Shown here one piece after another: positions 21,067 to 33,565 of a DNA stretch of 64,000 nt. The position numbers were made by a program, and so were the translations under genes. Within the stretch, counting starts at the first letter, position 1. Every line of letters starts with the position of its first letter. Source of the stretch: Pararge aegeria (taxonomy: Eukaryota > Arthropoda > Insecta > Lepidoptera > Nymphalidae); the NCBI RefSeq assembly GCF_905163445.1, contig NC_053195.1, forward strand, positions 3,958,501-4,022,500. The letters are read 5' to 3'. A model generated the notes under the pieces. That model saw only the letters and a list, made by a program, of their open reading frames with translations. It had not been told where the DNA came from and did not search any database.

Positions 21067-24000
21067 ATGGGGAAGAAGAATAAAGATTCACTCGGGCGAG
21101 CACTTATTAAAGATAGATTTGCTAAAAATCGACATCGCAGACATGTCGAAGATAACACGATGGTAAACAACTTCTTAACTTATTTTTCTAAGTTTCTATC
21201 TCGAAAAGCTTACTACAAGGATAGTACTACATCAACTTATCCAATGGACGTGAACTGCTGGTCCTAGGTTTTTTGTAGGGGTTAAAAATTCCAAGGTCTT
21301 GTTCAGCTTGCGGCTCTCCGCGATAGAAATCTATCAGCTCTGCAGGTGCTTGACATCTCTTACCCAACCTTTTCTCTGCTGCCACAGCCAGGAATAGCAG
21401 GGCCCTATGAAATATAACTTTCATTTAACCCTATGATCATTTATTATTATAATGTAATTTTCCTCATTTTCAGCTCCACACAACTGAAATTAACGATGGA
21501 TATGAATGGGGACGTCTGAACTTGCAATCTGTGACAGCGGAGTCATCTCTCCAAGAATTCCTCTCCACAGCTGAGTTAGCTAACAGAGAGTTTATAGCGG
21601 AGAAGCTGAATGTTAAATATGTCAAGTCAGCACCCTGTGAAGTAGAAATAGTTACATCACAGCCAGATTTCGATGAACCTCTGACTGTTCCAAGGAGGTG
21701 AGATATTTAGTTTGATGGCAAATTAAAGCTTTCCTCTTATAAAACTACTGAGACTAATGCATAAGTGTAGCATACATCTGTAGTGAGATATTGTACCCAC
21801 TGGTATTTATTTTTGGCCCTGTGAGGCTAAGCTCAACTATCAGCCAAGAAATGGTTGCTGTTTCTCTCTAAAACCAGTACTGTTAGGGAACTACAGACAG
21901 TGGTTGTTACAGTAGATTGGCAGTGACACTGGGACTCTGTGCCTTGCATAGCAACTGCCCCAAGAAGAAAAAGGCACTAATTAATCACACAAAAGGCATT
22001 TTTCTTACTAAGAAGAAGCCCATACACTTAGCTGGGTGTTTTTTTTGTTGTCACCTCCTCACATCATCATTAAAGACAATTAAACAAATCATACAATATA
22101 AGCTTATTATTGATAAAGTTGCTTTTTCCAGTAGCTTTATACTTGTGTGGATTATGATGGATATTATCTTAGACACTAGAAAATTAGTTCTGTTTAATCA
22201 TAGCTAAAGGAAGCAAGTTCCTGTTTAATGGAGCAATTCTTAATGTATTTTTAAAAAACAAAGTCGAAGGTGTCAGCTAGTTATAAAATACAGTCCCCAC
22301 CGTGTCTGTCTGTCCGGGTGCAAGTGAAAAATTATTGAACCAATTTTCATTGGACACAGTGACTATGAATTACTTCTAATGTTCAAATTACTATAGTCAC
22401 ATTTTTTTAATAAATTCAGAAATATGTATGTGAGCAAAAATTACCTATAATCATGAAGAGGTAGAAGAACAAGTTAGACAGTAAAATTGAGACTGACATT
22501 AACTGAAGTTGACTGTTTGATTTATACTTTTCATATTAACTGTAGTACTTTCTTTAGTTGTAGTTATCAAGAATTTGTGTTACTATTTTGATTTTACAGC
22601 TTCAGTAACTAATGTATCTTCTTGGGAATATTGCTATTAGTTAATATTAAACTAATTTCAGGCCATCTTGGAAACCAGGCATTACAGCGGAAGAACAATT
22701 GACCAGAGAAAGAGATGCTTTCTTAGACTGGAGGAGGCATTTAAACGAACTTCAAGAAAAACTTGGTGCAGCTGTCACACCTTATGAGCGGAATCTAGAA
22801 CTATGGAAACAGTTGTGGCGTACTTTGGAGAAATCTGATATTGTTCTGATTTTGTTGGATGCAAGGAATCCTTTATTGTTCAGGTAATTTTTATTCCAGG
22901 AAAAGTAAAAAAAGAGATTAAGATACCAAAATTCAAAATTCAAAAGATACCTTGAAGTCTAAATGATTATTAATGGTAATGTGGAAGGAAAATAGTAGTA
23001 GTAAGTAGAAACACAGTCACACACATATACAATACATAACTGCTGTGTGTGAAATGAAATTGAATTTGTTTTTAAATTTAATTTTTTATTCCTGTATCCA
23101 GGTGTAGTGACTTGGAAAGATATGCGGCTGAACAAAAGTGTAAATGTATATTGTTGCTGAACAAGGCTGACTTGACAACTGAATATGTGCGTAAATGCTG
23201 GGCTGATTACTTCAATAAAGAGGTAGGTACGGTTCAGTTAATAATACATAGTATTATTCACTTCAATAATAATTAATTCATTAATTTATTGCTCTCATGT
23301 ACCTTTAACATAATAATAATTATGTTATTATGCCTATCTACTTAATACACATTATTAAGTATGATTGAAATTATTTTAACCAGGTGAAAAGAAAGTTTCC
23401 AAATAACCACTCAAATTCTTATATAAATAATTTTGATTTAAAATTTTACACCTTTGCCAAGAACATAAAACTTAATGTTTTTCTAATAATAATGTCAGAG
23501 TGTTTATACAGTCACGATTGTTGAAGCAGTTATAATTTATACAGCAAGGTTATTATACAATTGATGAATTTGTTAATGACAACTCTCACAAAATAGAAAA
23601 ATGAATTTTGAAATGTAAAATGTAAATTGTTAATGTTGGAAAAGAGCAACTGCTGAGTTTTTTGCCGGCTTCTTCTCGGTAGAATCTGCCTTCCAAACCG
23701 GTGGTAGAGTCACTACACACAGACAGACTTGATGTTTCAAAAGTGCTTATATTAGGCCTACTTGAAATAAATGAATTTTGAATTTGGATTTGAATTTTGA
23801 ATTTAATGCTCAGATATTTAGTAAAATTTTTCAGCTCAGTAATTATTTATTTAAAAGTAACATTTGTTTATTAAGTGATTTTTAAGTTTCCAATTAAATA
23901 TAGTATGATTATCTCAATGTTTTTGATGTCATCTGGTATTTTGTTAAATATATATAAACAGCTCTTGAGAAGGAACTTTCGCAACCCGAAAAAATCTGAA

Positions 24001-27000
24001 ATCCGATTCAGAATTAATGAAGATAATTGTTACAATTTTTTCAGAATATCACCATAATATTCTTCTCGGCCGCTAAATCTACAGTAAGCAAGGAAAGGAA
24101 GATATCCGAAGAAAATGAAACATCAGTTTTAGAGGAACAATTGATAGACTCTGGTGCTGAAACTGGGGATTCAGGTGAAGACAGTGATATAGAAAATCCT
24201 AACTCTCTAAATGATACACAAGATGACATTGAAATTTTTAAAAGACAAATTGGAGAGATTGATAAAGCAGTAAATAGTACTGCAAATAAAGTACATGCAA
24301 TACAAGAAGCTTTGGATAGAGTAATGGAAAATTTGAGATTGGGGAAACCGATTTTACCATTTCAAAGTAATAGGGATATAGTTACTAAAGGTGCAGCTGG
24401 CAGTCAAGCTGAAGAAGTTACAAATGAAAATGAAAGTGAAAAAATTATTTCAGAAAGTCCAATAAGTAATCCAGCTGAAAATGAAGGTACACATACAAAC
24501 AAAGATACAGTACAAAATTCACATGAAATATATGATAGAGATAAGCTGTTACAAGTACTTAAAGAACAGAAGTTGGACAAATTGAAAAATCCTCCTAGAG
24601 TAACAGTAGGAATGATTGGTTATCCTAACGTTGGAAAGTCAAGTTCTGTCAATATTCTGATGCAAACTAAGAAGGTAATTTTTGTTTCTTGTTCTCTTCA
24701 CTTAACAACATATTGCAAAGTCGCTACTGTCACTACTTTTTGCTAAAATGGTGCATTCACATTGTTCTATTGATGTTTTGAACGCGTTGATGGTCTAATC
24801 AAAGCTCATATCGATAAACCAACATGAAGTTAAGAACAGGTTTTCAAGTCTTAAGTGTAGATTGGCTGATCATATATATATGTTGGTGATTTTATATGGT
24901 CCTGAGTAATAAAATACTTATGTTTTAACTTAAAACTCAATCAATCAATCCTAACCATATTAGGTCACAGTGACTGTTTTGGATTCCGGCTGAGAGCTGG
25001 TGAGCTGGTGAGCTCTTAGATGACTTGCATAACTTGATTTAGTGCAAAACAATATATTATAATAGCAATATACTCATAAGATACGGCCCCTGGTGGTCGG
25101 GCCTTTAGCACATTGCGTTCAACTGAAAACTTATAATTGTTTGTATTATGGTAAAACTAAATCATATTTTCAGGTGAGCGTAAGTTCTATGCCAGGTCAC
25201 ACGCGGCACATCCAATCACTGATTTTGGACGAAGATATAGAGTTATTGGATTGTCCTGGCCTAGTGTTACCGGCTTATGCAGTGGCTCCGGATCTACTTT
25301 TAACTGCTGTCCTGCCTATTGACCAGGTGAAATTTTTTAACATCTCTTTTTTTCATTCTGGGCTATTTTTCACCATCATGGGCTAGCAAGGCCAGGAGAT
25401 ACAGAACAGGACAGGACCAAATTTTATTTTCTCCCAATAGTTATAGTTTTCTTTATAGTTTCCTACCGACTTTAGAAGTAGTGGAACGAGTTGCAGGAGT
25501 CGATACAAAAGCCCCTTCTAGACCGAAGTTTCAGTGACTGGTCAAGGACCTCTGTTCGATGTCCACAGGCATCAGGTCGCAGGCTCCGCGGGGGGAAGTG
25601 GGGGGGAATATTTTTCCATACAAACGAATTTAAAACAAGTTTAAACAAGTTTTTACTTATGACAACCCTATTAAAGATAAAAGACCGACACGCGCATAGT
25701 ACCTACGCTACGCGTCGCGCACCCATAGAATGACAGGAGTCGCATGATTTTAACTTTGCATGTGATGTTATGATGGCTGTATCTGATTTCTTTCAGTAAA
25801 ATCCATGGCAGTGATTTACTCAAAAACTATTAGGTTTTCGGTTCCTCAGATAAGTCTCAGTGACAGTACATAATGTACCTCTAAAGCCTGTGAAGTATTA
25901 TTTCGGTTTTCATTTGCACGTTGGATAAAAGAATTTAGTAATGAAAGAAACAGATTAAGTATTAAAGATGTCAAGATGAACCAGATCGTCATATAGACGG
26001 TGCATTCTAACTACAGGATTGTAGAAAGAAGTGTTGTTTTTATATACGTTAAGACTAAAAGTATTTTTATAGATGCGGGCTCACGAGGCGGCGATGGCTA
26101 GACTGTGTGAACTAGTAGGGCGACATACTTTCGCGAAGAAATACGGCTTGTTGCTTCCCGAGTACGAAGGCAGTGAGCTTGAATATAAGAAGATACTCAC
26201 TGCGCATGCGTGTGAGTCCTTTAAACATTTTTTCAATTTTTCGAAATTAGTTAATTTTAGTAGTTTCTGTATTTCACTCTTTTCATTTGATTGAAGTACA
26301 GTTATTGAAAGTTTAATCGAGAAGGCGATGTTTTTTTTTTTTATTCAACTACAGGTTAGCCCTTGACTGCAATCTCACCTGGTGGTGAGTTATGATGCAG
26401 TCTAAGATGGTAGTGGGCTAACCTGCTAGGGAGTATGGCAGTTATATTTAAAATATCAAAATATCCGTGTTTTCGACGAGCTCCCTGGCGCAACGGTGAG
26501 CGCTATGAATTTAAGTAGGTCCCGGGTTCGATTCCCGGCAGGGGGAATTTATAAATTCTGAATTTTCTATGGTCTGGTCTGGTGGGAGGCTTCGGCCGTG
26601 GCTAGTTACCACCCTACCGATAAAGACGTGCCGCTAAGCGATTTAGTGTTCCGGTGCGATGTCGTGTAGAACCAATTAGGGGTGGTAATGACTACCTTAC
26701 TATAATTCATATTTAGAATTACTTTTATTAATATTAGATATGTTACCATTAGCTTGTGAGGTGAATCACTATTAATCTTTGACAACACTATTAAATAAAA
26801 TATTGCTACAACAGCATTTTACAAAGTGACATTAGCCACTGTCAGATTATTCCAGTGAATTAAAAATCAATGAACTTTAATTGCTTTAATTAAAAACGAT
26901 CGAGGATTTTGATATAAGTCAATAAATTCAGTACCTAGGTAAGATATGAATATTAAACACTGCAGACATGGCTGTACGGTAATATACCTTTGCCTTTTCC

Positions 27001-30000
27001 CTACGGGAAAAATAAAGAAAAGAAAACTCAGTGCTTCCGAAGCTCTAACCACTAAGCTGAAAAAAAGGCGGGAGGCTTCATGCATGGCGGACGCGGTTCT
27101 TTCCGATTTTTCTTTAAACTCGTTTTGTATGAGTGAGTTCTTTTAAAATAGTTATTATAAAAGTTTCAAATTTACAATATAGTTAAAGATTTTAAACTAA
27201 GAGTTTCGTGGTTAATCAACATTTCTTAAATATAGTTCAACGGGTACATACAACGATAATATTTTGGATTTGTCGATATTTCGACCCAGTTGCATGGATC
27301 GTGGTCCGATACGACGGGAGCGACGACGGGATCCATGCAACTGGATCATGGTCACGACGGGAGCGACGACGGGATCCATGCAACTGGGTTGTGTGTGTGT
27401 GTTGTGTAAATGTTACAATATAGTACTTTGAAGAACTTGCCCATATAGGTGGCTAGTTGCTGTGAGAAGGCGCTGTATCAGTCCTTTTTGGGGCGAGTTT
27501 GCGGTAGATTTGAGGAGGGGTTTTGGGGGGCCGTTTCGCACCCTTCCAATTTCTTCCACCCCATCAATTTCTCCGCATGTTTTATATTTTAAGTTTCCCT
27601 AACTGTTATTAAAACTGTGTAAAGCCAGAAGAAAAGGAAAAATTAAAAACCACTAAGCTATCAGCTCCGAGCAGCCGCTCTCGAGTATTTTGGCCATGTA
27701 AATGTTTTTGTTTCCGTTAACGCAACACATTTGTAACTCCAGTCAACAGAGGCTTCATGACGGCAGCCGGCCAACCGGACCAGTCACGTTCAGCTCGCCT
27801 TTTCCTCAAGGACGCGGCAAACGGTCGCCTGCAGTGGGAACAGCTCCCGCCGGGATATGAACCCGCACCCGTCGACCAACTTATTGAAGAGAAGAAGAAT
27901 GAAACGCGGAAGCCTACGCCCAGGGAGTCTCGGGCTGTTGAGGTTTGTTTCACACTATTGATCGTTATCGATCGTTCTCTTCGAAACTTTAGAATGACTT
28001 TAGAATGCTAAAATTCGGAATAATAGAATTAAATCAAAACATTGTTTCCTTACAGGGATGGTTGAACAAGTCTACTGAAATTGACAACACTTTCTTTGCA
28101 ATGAAGAAAAGTACGGCGCATGTCCAAGGAAAACCAGTTTTAGGGTGAGTTGGGCAAAATGAAACACAATTTGCGTGTAAATTGTTTTATTTTATCTTTT
28201 GTTTAGGGAAAAAATTCCATCAGCAAGTAAGTATGCCATCGGTTCTTGGTTAGAAATATACTTCGCACCACTTGCTCGACACTGTAAAAACCAGTAACCT
28301 TATCCCTCTAACAAACTGAATGTAATCCTAAAATTATACGCTATGCAGCTATTTCAATGCAAGACGGCATAAATTATTTGGCTAAACAATTAAAGGTAAT
28401 AAAGTTACAAATTTGGAGTAGTACCTTAAGATAGAAAAAAAAAACCACACAAACACGCACAAACGCACGCGTTCACGAAGGCACGCACGCAAGCACGCGC
28501 GCACGTGAACATAACACATGACCCTGAGACACAGGTTTCATTTTTATCCTTAGTTCTGGATTCCCTACACTATTGCAAACTGACGAATATGGTGGATTTA
28601 ATCTTTATATTATTTTGGGACTTTAACCGTCGAGGACATGCCAGTACTATCCTCATTCATTTTCATTTCGACTATGTCTTTTACAACATCTTATCATACA
28701 ATGCTTAGCGGGGTCGCAATTTTGTACTGTAATCCTTTACCCCCTGCGGGTTACAATGTAATTTGAATTAAGAAACATTCCACATCTGTAGATAATTTTG
28801 TTAATTCTAAAATTGCTATCTCACTACGTCGAATGACGGCGTCCTGTTCTCACTTGTTTGATTCAGTAAAACGTACCTCATATCTCACTTGTTTGATAGA
28901 GCAAAAATTACTACAAAAATTCCCTCCAAAACGTACTCACAAGTTAAAATATCCAGTGACAATGATAGTCCAGTGACAACAGTAATTTAACTTACTATAG
29001 CGTTTTCACAAAACCTAGGAATCGCCTAAATCGTAGGTCTAATCATTTAGGTGATGTTTATAGAAAAAAAACGTTTCAACAACTCTAAGGTAATGACTTT
29101 TGGTGAACGGTTGATGTATGCTTATCTTTTCAGAATATGCTCTATTTATTGGTTCGTCGTTAGTAAAAACGGGCAAAAATCACGTTTTGTTCCAACGGTG
29201 AATTCGAGCCTAAATTTTATTAAACAAATTGTAACAAAATATATAATTTTTTGATAAAAAACAACCCGGGTGAGTGTAGAAAATAACACAGGTGGTTATA
29301 CTCATAAAATATTATAGAACAGTCGAAGTTCTTAAAACATTTAACGGATCGTTACAAAATCTAACACTATGTTAGTAAATGTTAACTAATGTTTTAAAGC
29401 ATTTTATGACAGTAGTGTTGTTGTATTTGACATTATTTTACATAGAGACAGCTTGTTTTTTATTCATAGTAATAATGGACGGGTTAAGCAGATGGCAGGT
29501 GGAAAACCATCGACTATATATAAAGCAACACTTCGCAGGTCATATAAGGAAAACGTCCTGCAACGTGCTGCCCTGTATCCAATAACCTGAAGCGTAGGTG
29601 TTAAGTCTCATATGCCTGTAATTACACCAGCCCGCCCTTCAGACCGGATCACAACATTGCAACAACGCTGTTTCTCGGCAGAAATAAGCTATGTCATAAA
29701 AAGGTGTACTCCTAAATTATTTCTTGGATATAGTTATCGTTTTCGACTTTTCGGCTCGGAAAAAAAATCTCGTTGGATTAACTAAAAAAACTAAATAAAT
29801 TCAGATTAAGCCGCGTGCAAACGTTTGTTTAAAATATGTTTGCACATGAAAATAATGCTTTAACTGTGTAAATACATTAGTCGGAAAATGTAAAATATGT
29901 TAACTCACACCTAAAAAATGATATTAGCACTCAATAACCTAGATGTACTCCACCATTTTCGCATTCCGACATCAGCCCGGTACGTGCATTACAGCGTCCG

Positions 30001-31338
30001 TATTTACTTTAAGAGCAATTTCCTCGCTCGTTAACCGCCCGTCTCCTCGTAAAGCAGTTAAATTTTATGAATTAATGCTTGGCTACAGGCCAGGGTGCCC
30101 AGTCCGTCTCCGGGAGTAAATTTAGGTTTCCCTTTTAATATAATTGACAATATTCGGGTGCTCTTTCATCTTGGGCGAACATGGAATATGTTTTGAGTGA
30201 TCTTGTCAACGCGCTTTCGGTATTCACGAATAATGAGTGGGACTTAAAATACCTTTGAAATTTGGTTCGAATGTACTTTTGAGCTTTCGAAATGTATTTA
30301 ATGATATCGTAAATAAATGTTCCCATTCGACACAAATAGATGTAATTTATTACTTCATACATTTATGCGTTATCCAAAACTTCTATCCCCTGATTATATC
30401 CCCCGGTATATTATACATATATATCCCCCGGTACCGGCCCAAAGCACGGCAACCAGGAATAGCAGAAGTTTGCCCCGTTTATTATTTCCACACTTGCGTT
30501 AATGCTCAGAGAGTTGATAAAGCAATGGGAGAAGATGGCTTTATATCCTTTCCCCGGAAGGAAAAATTATCCCTGCCCATGAAAAAAAAACCTGGAATCT
30601 GGTAGTAGCAATTCAATGGTTGAATTATGAATCTAGACAACATTAAAAAAAAAACATTGCAAAATATTGTTTTTGGAAGTCGGTTTCAACATACATACAA
30701 TTTTAATCTAATTCTAAAAACTCAAATTAATTTAAACGTTTATAAAATTAGAAGTAAAACATTACTTTCATCTGCTAAATCTTAGGAAGTGTTTAACCGG
30801 TCATTCGAGAAACAACCCTAAAGTGGGGTAGTTTTGGACACTTCAATATTAGTCGTGTCTTAATTCTGATAACCTAATTATGGCATGATTAGGTTTCTGT
30901 ATATTCTTAATTCTGTGGCGTACTTGTACGAACTACGAAATGTGTTTTGATATAGTTTAAGTTGCAAAATATCCTATCAACAATATGTTTTCTCGCATAC
31001 CTACTTACATTGCGAGCATGACGACTGTTGTTTCGTTTTATTTTAGTATTTTTCAGTACCTTATCTTTTGTGCTTTTATATAAGAGGAATTTGCAGTAAC
31101 CTGAAAATGGCGCGAATAACCTATAAAATATGTTATACATTGTTTTAATAAATTAATAAAATAACATTGTCCGTGGGATTTTATTTTAAATTTGCTTTCC
31201 AGGATAACGAGAGAAACAAACGCGCAAGTGGCGGGTAATTCAGTCATTGGCAAACCGTGGAAACAGGAAAAGAAACACGCCAACAAAAAGAAAAGAGAGA
31301 AACTTCGACGTGTGTACGCTCATTTGGATGAACACTAA
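21067..31338 (+). CDS. LSG1: Large subunit GTPase 1 (LSG1), ten coding exons
   Basis: Cytoplasmic circularly permuted GTPase that releases the export adaptor NMD3 from pre-60S ribosomal subunits. Exons: 21067-21162, 21474-21697, 22662-22883, 23102-23222, 24045-24674, 25174-25326, 26073-26211, 27743-27942, 28056-28144, 31203-31338. All are GT-AG with matching phases, giving 669 aa (human 658). The G motifs are in permuted order: G4 NKAD (201-204), G5 SAAK (229-232), G1 GYPNVGKSS (413-421), G3 DCPG (457-460). Other family marks are MGKKNKDSLGRALIKDRF at the start, LHTTEINDGYEWGRLNLQSV, ARNPLLFRCSDLERY, MPGHTRHIQSL, NRGFMTAAGQPDQSRSARL, and the basic tail GKPWKQEKKHANKKKREKLR. The Ser/Glu-rich segment between G5 and G1 (about 233-400) is the variable insert of the family. 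Introns contain several transposons; intron 9 is 3.06 kb. Confidence 0.95.
21698..22661. other. LSG1 intron 2, repeat remnants
   Basis: AT-rich intron of 964 bp. Around 22255-22420 it contains GTCAGCTAGTTATAAAATAC and a TGTCTGTCTGTCC tract followed by GAACCAATTTTCAT, which resembles degraded Helitron or LINE sequence. The 96-codon open frame at 21917-22207 shows no recognisable content. Confidence 0.4.
23535..23805 (+). mobile_element. Non-LTR retrotransposon 3' end with TTTGAATTTTGA tail
   Basis: A short translated piece GYYTIDEFVNDN then a stop marks the C-terminus of the element's ORF. The 3' UTR has AGAGCAACTGCTGAG, GCCGGCTTCTTCTCGGTAGA, CCGGTGGTAGAGTCACTAC and TTAGGCCTACTTGAAATAAA, ending in a TTTGAATTTTGAATTT microsatellite. 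The same 3' end occurs inverted at 47528-47935. In LSG1 intron 4. Confidence 0.75.
25430..25950 (+). repeat. Dispersed repeat, family E, with CGACACGCGCATAGTACCTA core
   Basis: Contains ACCGACACGCGCATAGTACC, TTTCTTTCAGTAAAATCCAT, TTACTCAAAAACTATTAGG and GATAAGTCTCAGTGACAGTA. Matching blocks occur at 35160-35660 (minus) and 49365-49615 (plus). Probably a DNA transposon relic; ends not resolved. In LSG1 intron 6. Confidence 0.6.
26330..26440 (-). mobile_element. SINE family C, 3' part
   Basis: Plus strand reads AGGTTAGCCCTTGACTGCAA, TCTCACCTGGTGGTGAGTTA and GGGCTAACCTGCTAGGGAGT. This is the reverse of the family-C tail, also present at 47405-47530. In LSG1 intron 7. Confidence 0.7.
26474..26725 (+). 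mobile_element. SINE family C, with tRNA-like head
   Basis: The head GAGCTCCCTGGCGCAACGGT and GGGTTCGATTCCCGGCAG form A and B boxes. The body has TCTGGTCTGGTGGGAGGCTT, GGCCGTGGCTAGTTACCACC and a TCGTGTAGAACCAATTAGGG end. In LSG1 intron 7, opposite in orientation to the adjacent family-C tail. Confidence 0.8.
26970..27012 (+). repeat. Third copy of the CCTTTTCCCTA dispersed repeat
   Basis: GGCTGTACGGTAATATACCT followed by TTGCCTTTTCCCTACGGGAA, as at 3115 and 15165. In LSG1 intron 7. Confidence 0.55.
27186..27397 (+). repeat. Foldback repeat with GGATCCATGCAACTGG duplications
   Basis: Starts with AGATTTTAAACTAAGAGTTT, has TTCAACGGGTACATAC and TTTGTCGATATTTCGACCCA, then two direct copies of a block reading ACGACGGGAGCGACGACGGG ATCCATGCAACTGG. 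Related to 38186-38360 and rich in overlapping inverted repeats. In LSG1 intron 7. Confidence 0.7.
28440..28505. repeat. Degenerate CA/CGCA microsatellite
   Basis: Runs of CACACAAACACGCACAAACG and CACGCACGCAAGCACGCGCG make a purine/pyrimidine-alternating tract. Confidence 0.7.
29000..29090. repeat. Foldback repeat, family F
   Basis: CGTTTTCACAAAACCTAGGA ATCGCCTAAAT pairs imperfectly with ATTTAGGTGATGTTTATAG, ending AAAAACGTTTCA. Related copies at 53862-53990 and 55806-55905. Confidence 0.55.
30375..30585. mobile_element. TATATCCCC MITE, degraded copy
   Basis: Has CTGATTATATCCCCCGGTAT at the left, then GTTTATTATTTCCACACTTG, CTCAGAGAGTTGATAAAGCA and TATCCTTTCCCCGG at the right, collinear with 36343-36743 and 58284-58534. 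Confidence 0.65.
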
Positions 31339-32667
31339 TATTAACCTTGTAATTTAAATCATCCTAATTATATTATAGTTATTTACCTTTTATTTTAGGA
31401 CTAAAGTCCTTTCTAAGCAATTTTGATTGTTGAAAACATATAAAGACCATTTTTATAAATACAACGTTATTAAGTTATGCAGTATTTTATCACGCTTTCG
31501 CATTTGGAAGGTTCAGTCAGTTGAAGTGCCGACAGAACACTGCGTAAAGTACTGCCACGTTTATTTGTAAAGAATGATTGCATTCATGAGATGTATTTTT
31601 TGTTAAATATGGAAATTGTCTTTAGTTCAGACTGAAAAAAAGGCATGTATAAATGTAATTAAGTGAATATTACAAAAAAATGCTCATGCATTTTTAGATT
31701 AAAACAAATGTTAAGATTGTTAACGCTGTGGTATTTAACTAAAAGTACGTGAGTTTATCAAGGATTTACTAGCGTAAATTTTTTCTGCGCACTGCTTCTG
31801 TAATCGATAGACTTAATCTTACAGATACATTGCACAAAGAAAATTTACGCGAGTGGAGCTCTGTAAAATGTAAACAAGACAATACAACGTTGGACTATTT
31901 GTGGCTAAGGAGGCGGGGCTTGCTAGACGTCCTCCCAGGGGCGTGTCTTTTGGGCAGGGTTTTGGTAACCTTAAGCGAGTGGTCCACTCGTCTCATAGCA
32001 CTGAAACAAACGTTTTCCTTATTTCACATGATATCAATATCATGATACCACATTTCGTTGCTTTAATTAGAGTCGATATTTTGTGCGAAGGCCATAAAAT
32101 GGGTCAATATTTGAAATGGTATAAAACCGAACAAAATTATTTTAATGTGGGGGCGATGACTGGGTTGATTGACCGTGTTCGATCATCTATTTAGCTTCGA
32201 GCGGTAATTCTTAGATTTTTGAGGACTCTTTATACCCATGTGCAAGTAACCGATTAAAGAGCGGTTTTATATACATTTCCGACTAAACCATTCGAACAAG
32301 CAAAACGCTTAATATGTCATGGCCAAACGATGCTCCTTTCAATAAATTACACTATATCTGCTTCGAATTTGTATCTATTTTAAAAATAAAGGGGTGGGTG
32401 ACATGCCGGGTGAAAACGCTGGGTTGTGGAGACCCCAATTTTATTCCCAACTGAAACCATTAGTGTTAATTTTCAAAAAATAAACTTTTATTTGTTTTCT
32501 CAATAAGACGTTGTATAATATCAGCTTTGAATTTGTAATTTTATTACTAATGTATCAAGCTAGATTAGACATGTCACGTTTTCACAAGTGCATATAATGA
32601 GTATTATTGTCGGTAATTATATAAAATCGGAGTACAAATAAAAATACCTTATTTCTACAATACACAA
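31339..32667. other. LSG1 3' flank, unassigned
   Basis: The beginning must contain the LSG1 3' UTR. Around 31900-32200 lies a locally GC-rich block with GGAGGCGGGGCTTGC and a 97-codon open frame (31901-32194) with no recognisable motif. I cannot assign any feature. Confidence 0.4.
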
Positions 32668-32880
32668 ATTGCAATCTAGCCTAAAAGTAAGCGTAGCTTG
32701 TGTTATGGGTACTAAGATAACTGATGAACAATTTACGAAAGTATATAATATGCATTTTAATACTTATAATATAAGATGAACACTTGAAAAACATTCATGT
32801 TCATCAGACTAACTTTTTTCAGTTGTGGGAATCGAACTCACAGAAACAAATTGAAGGGTTCTGCCAACTACACACATTAT
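32668..32880 (-). mobile_element. SINE family A, degraded
   Basis: Reverse of the family-A tail (CAATCTAGCCTAAAAGTAAG CGTAGCTTGTGTTATGGG) and of the B-box region (CAGTTGTGGGAATCGAACTC), then a damaged head. Confidence 0.75.
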
Positions 32881-33565
32881 TAAATTTGCCCCGGGTCAAT
32901 ATAACCCCAGCATCGTTGGTGCCTGGTTAGGATTATTTAAAAGTAAAAAGCTGAAAAATGTTTCTCGTGGATTTATTATCACATAATGTATTGGAGTGTA
33001 ACTAAAAAATGTCTTTGAATACCGGCCAAAATATATTCAGTAGTACACTATTTATTCATATTCAGTTTCATTTATGATAATGTAAAGGGATTCATAATAT
33101 AATAAACTTACCATCTTTATTACGTGTTTTATTTATATTCCGCGACTACGGTAGCGTTATGAGTTTATCAATCTACTTGATTACGTTGTTACGCTTACGT
33201 TGATCTATACTCTCTGCGTCCACAGTAATTGCTTATTAGATTTTGATGTATGAAGCGTTGGACTTGCTTAGCTATCCACGTACCGGTAACTCGATGCGAT
33301 AAGGGTAAAACTATCTGCGTGCGCTCTTCATATATGCACAAAAGCACTGCCTGTCCTAATAAGTTATATTATCTTCTCGTTTATAGAGGGTATTTTTGCT
33401 GTTTCATGCCATCCTGCTCGATTTAACCTCGCAGTATGAAATGTTGAATTTATGGATATGCTATGGGGATTCATGACAACGACGAGAGTGCTATGCTATG
33501 GGAATTCGTGACAATGACAGTCTTTTGTTCCACAACTCAATTCCTGGGATGACTATTAAATCTTC
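32881..33565. other. Intergenic, includes a hAT-MITE fragment
   Basis: At 33318-33370 the text CTTCATATATGCACAAAAGC ACTGCCTGTCCTA matches the interior of the hAT-type MITE at 36484. Two loosely repeated ATGCTATGGG blocks lie at 33460-33510. The rest is unassigned. Confidence 0.45.

Larger units (their letters stand above)
28145..31202. other. LSG1 intron 9, repeat-bearing
   Basis: The largest LSG1 intron (3,058 bp). It holds a CA/CGCA-rich microsatellite (28440-28505), a family-F foldback (29000-29090) and a TATATCCCC MITE remnant (30375-30585). The rest, including 29100-30370, is AT-rich and unassigned. Confidence 0.6.

Noticed and set aside
24027..24746. 239-codon ORF as a separate GTPase gene
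   Set aside because: It is LSG1 exon 5 plus intronic read-through; it holds only the G5 and G1 motifs, and the rest are in neighbouring exons.
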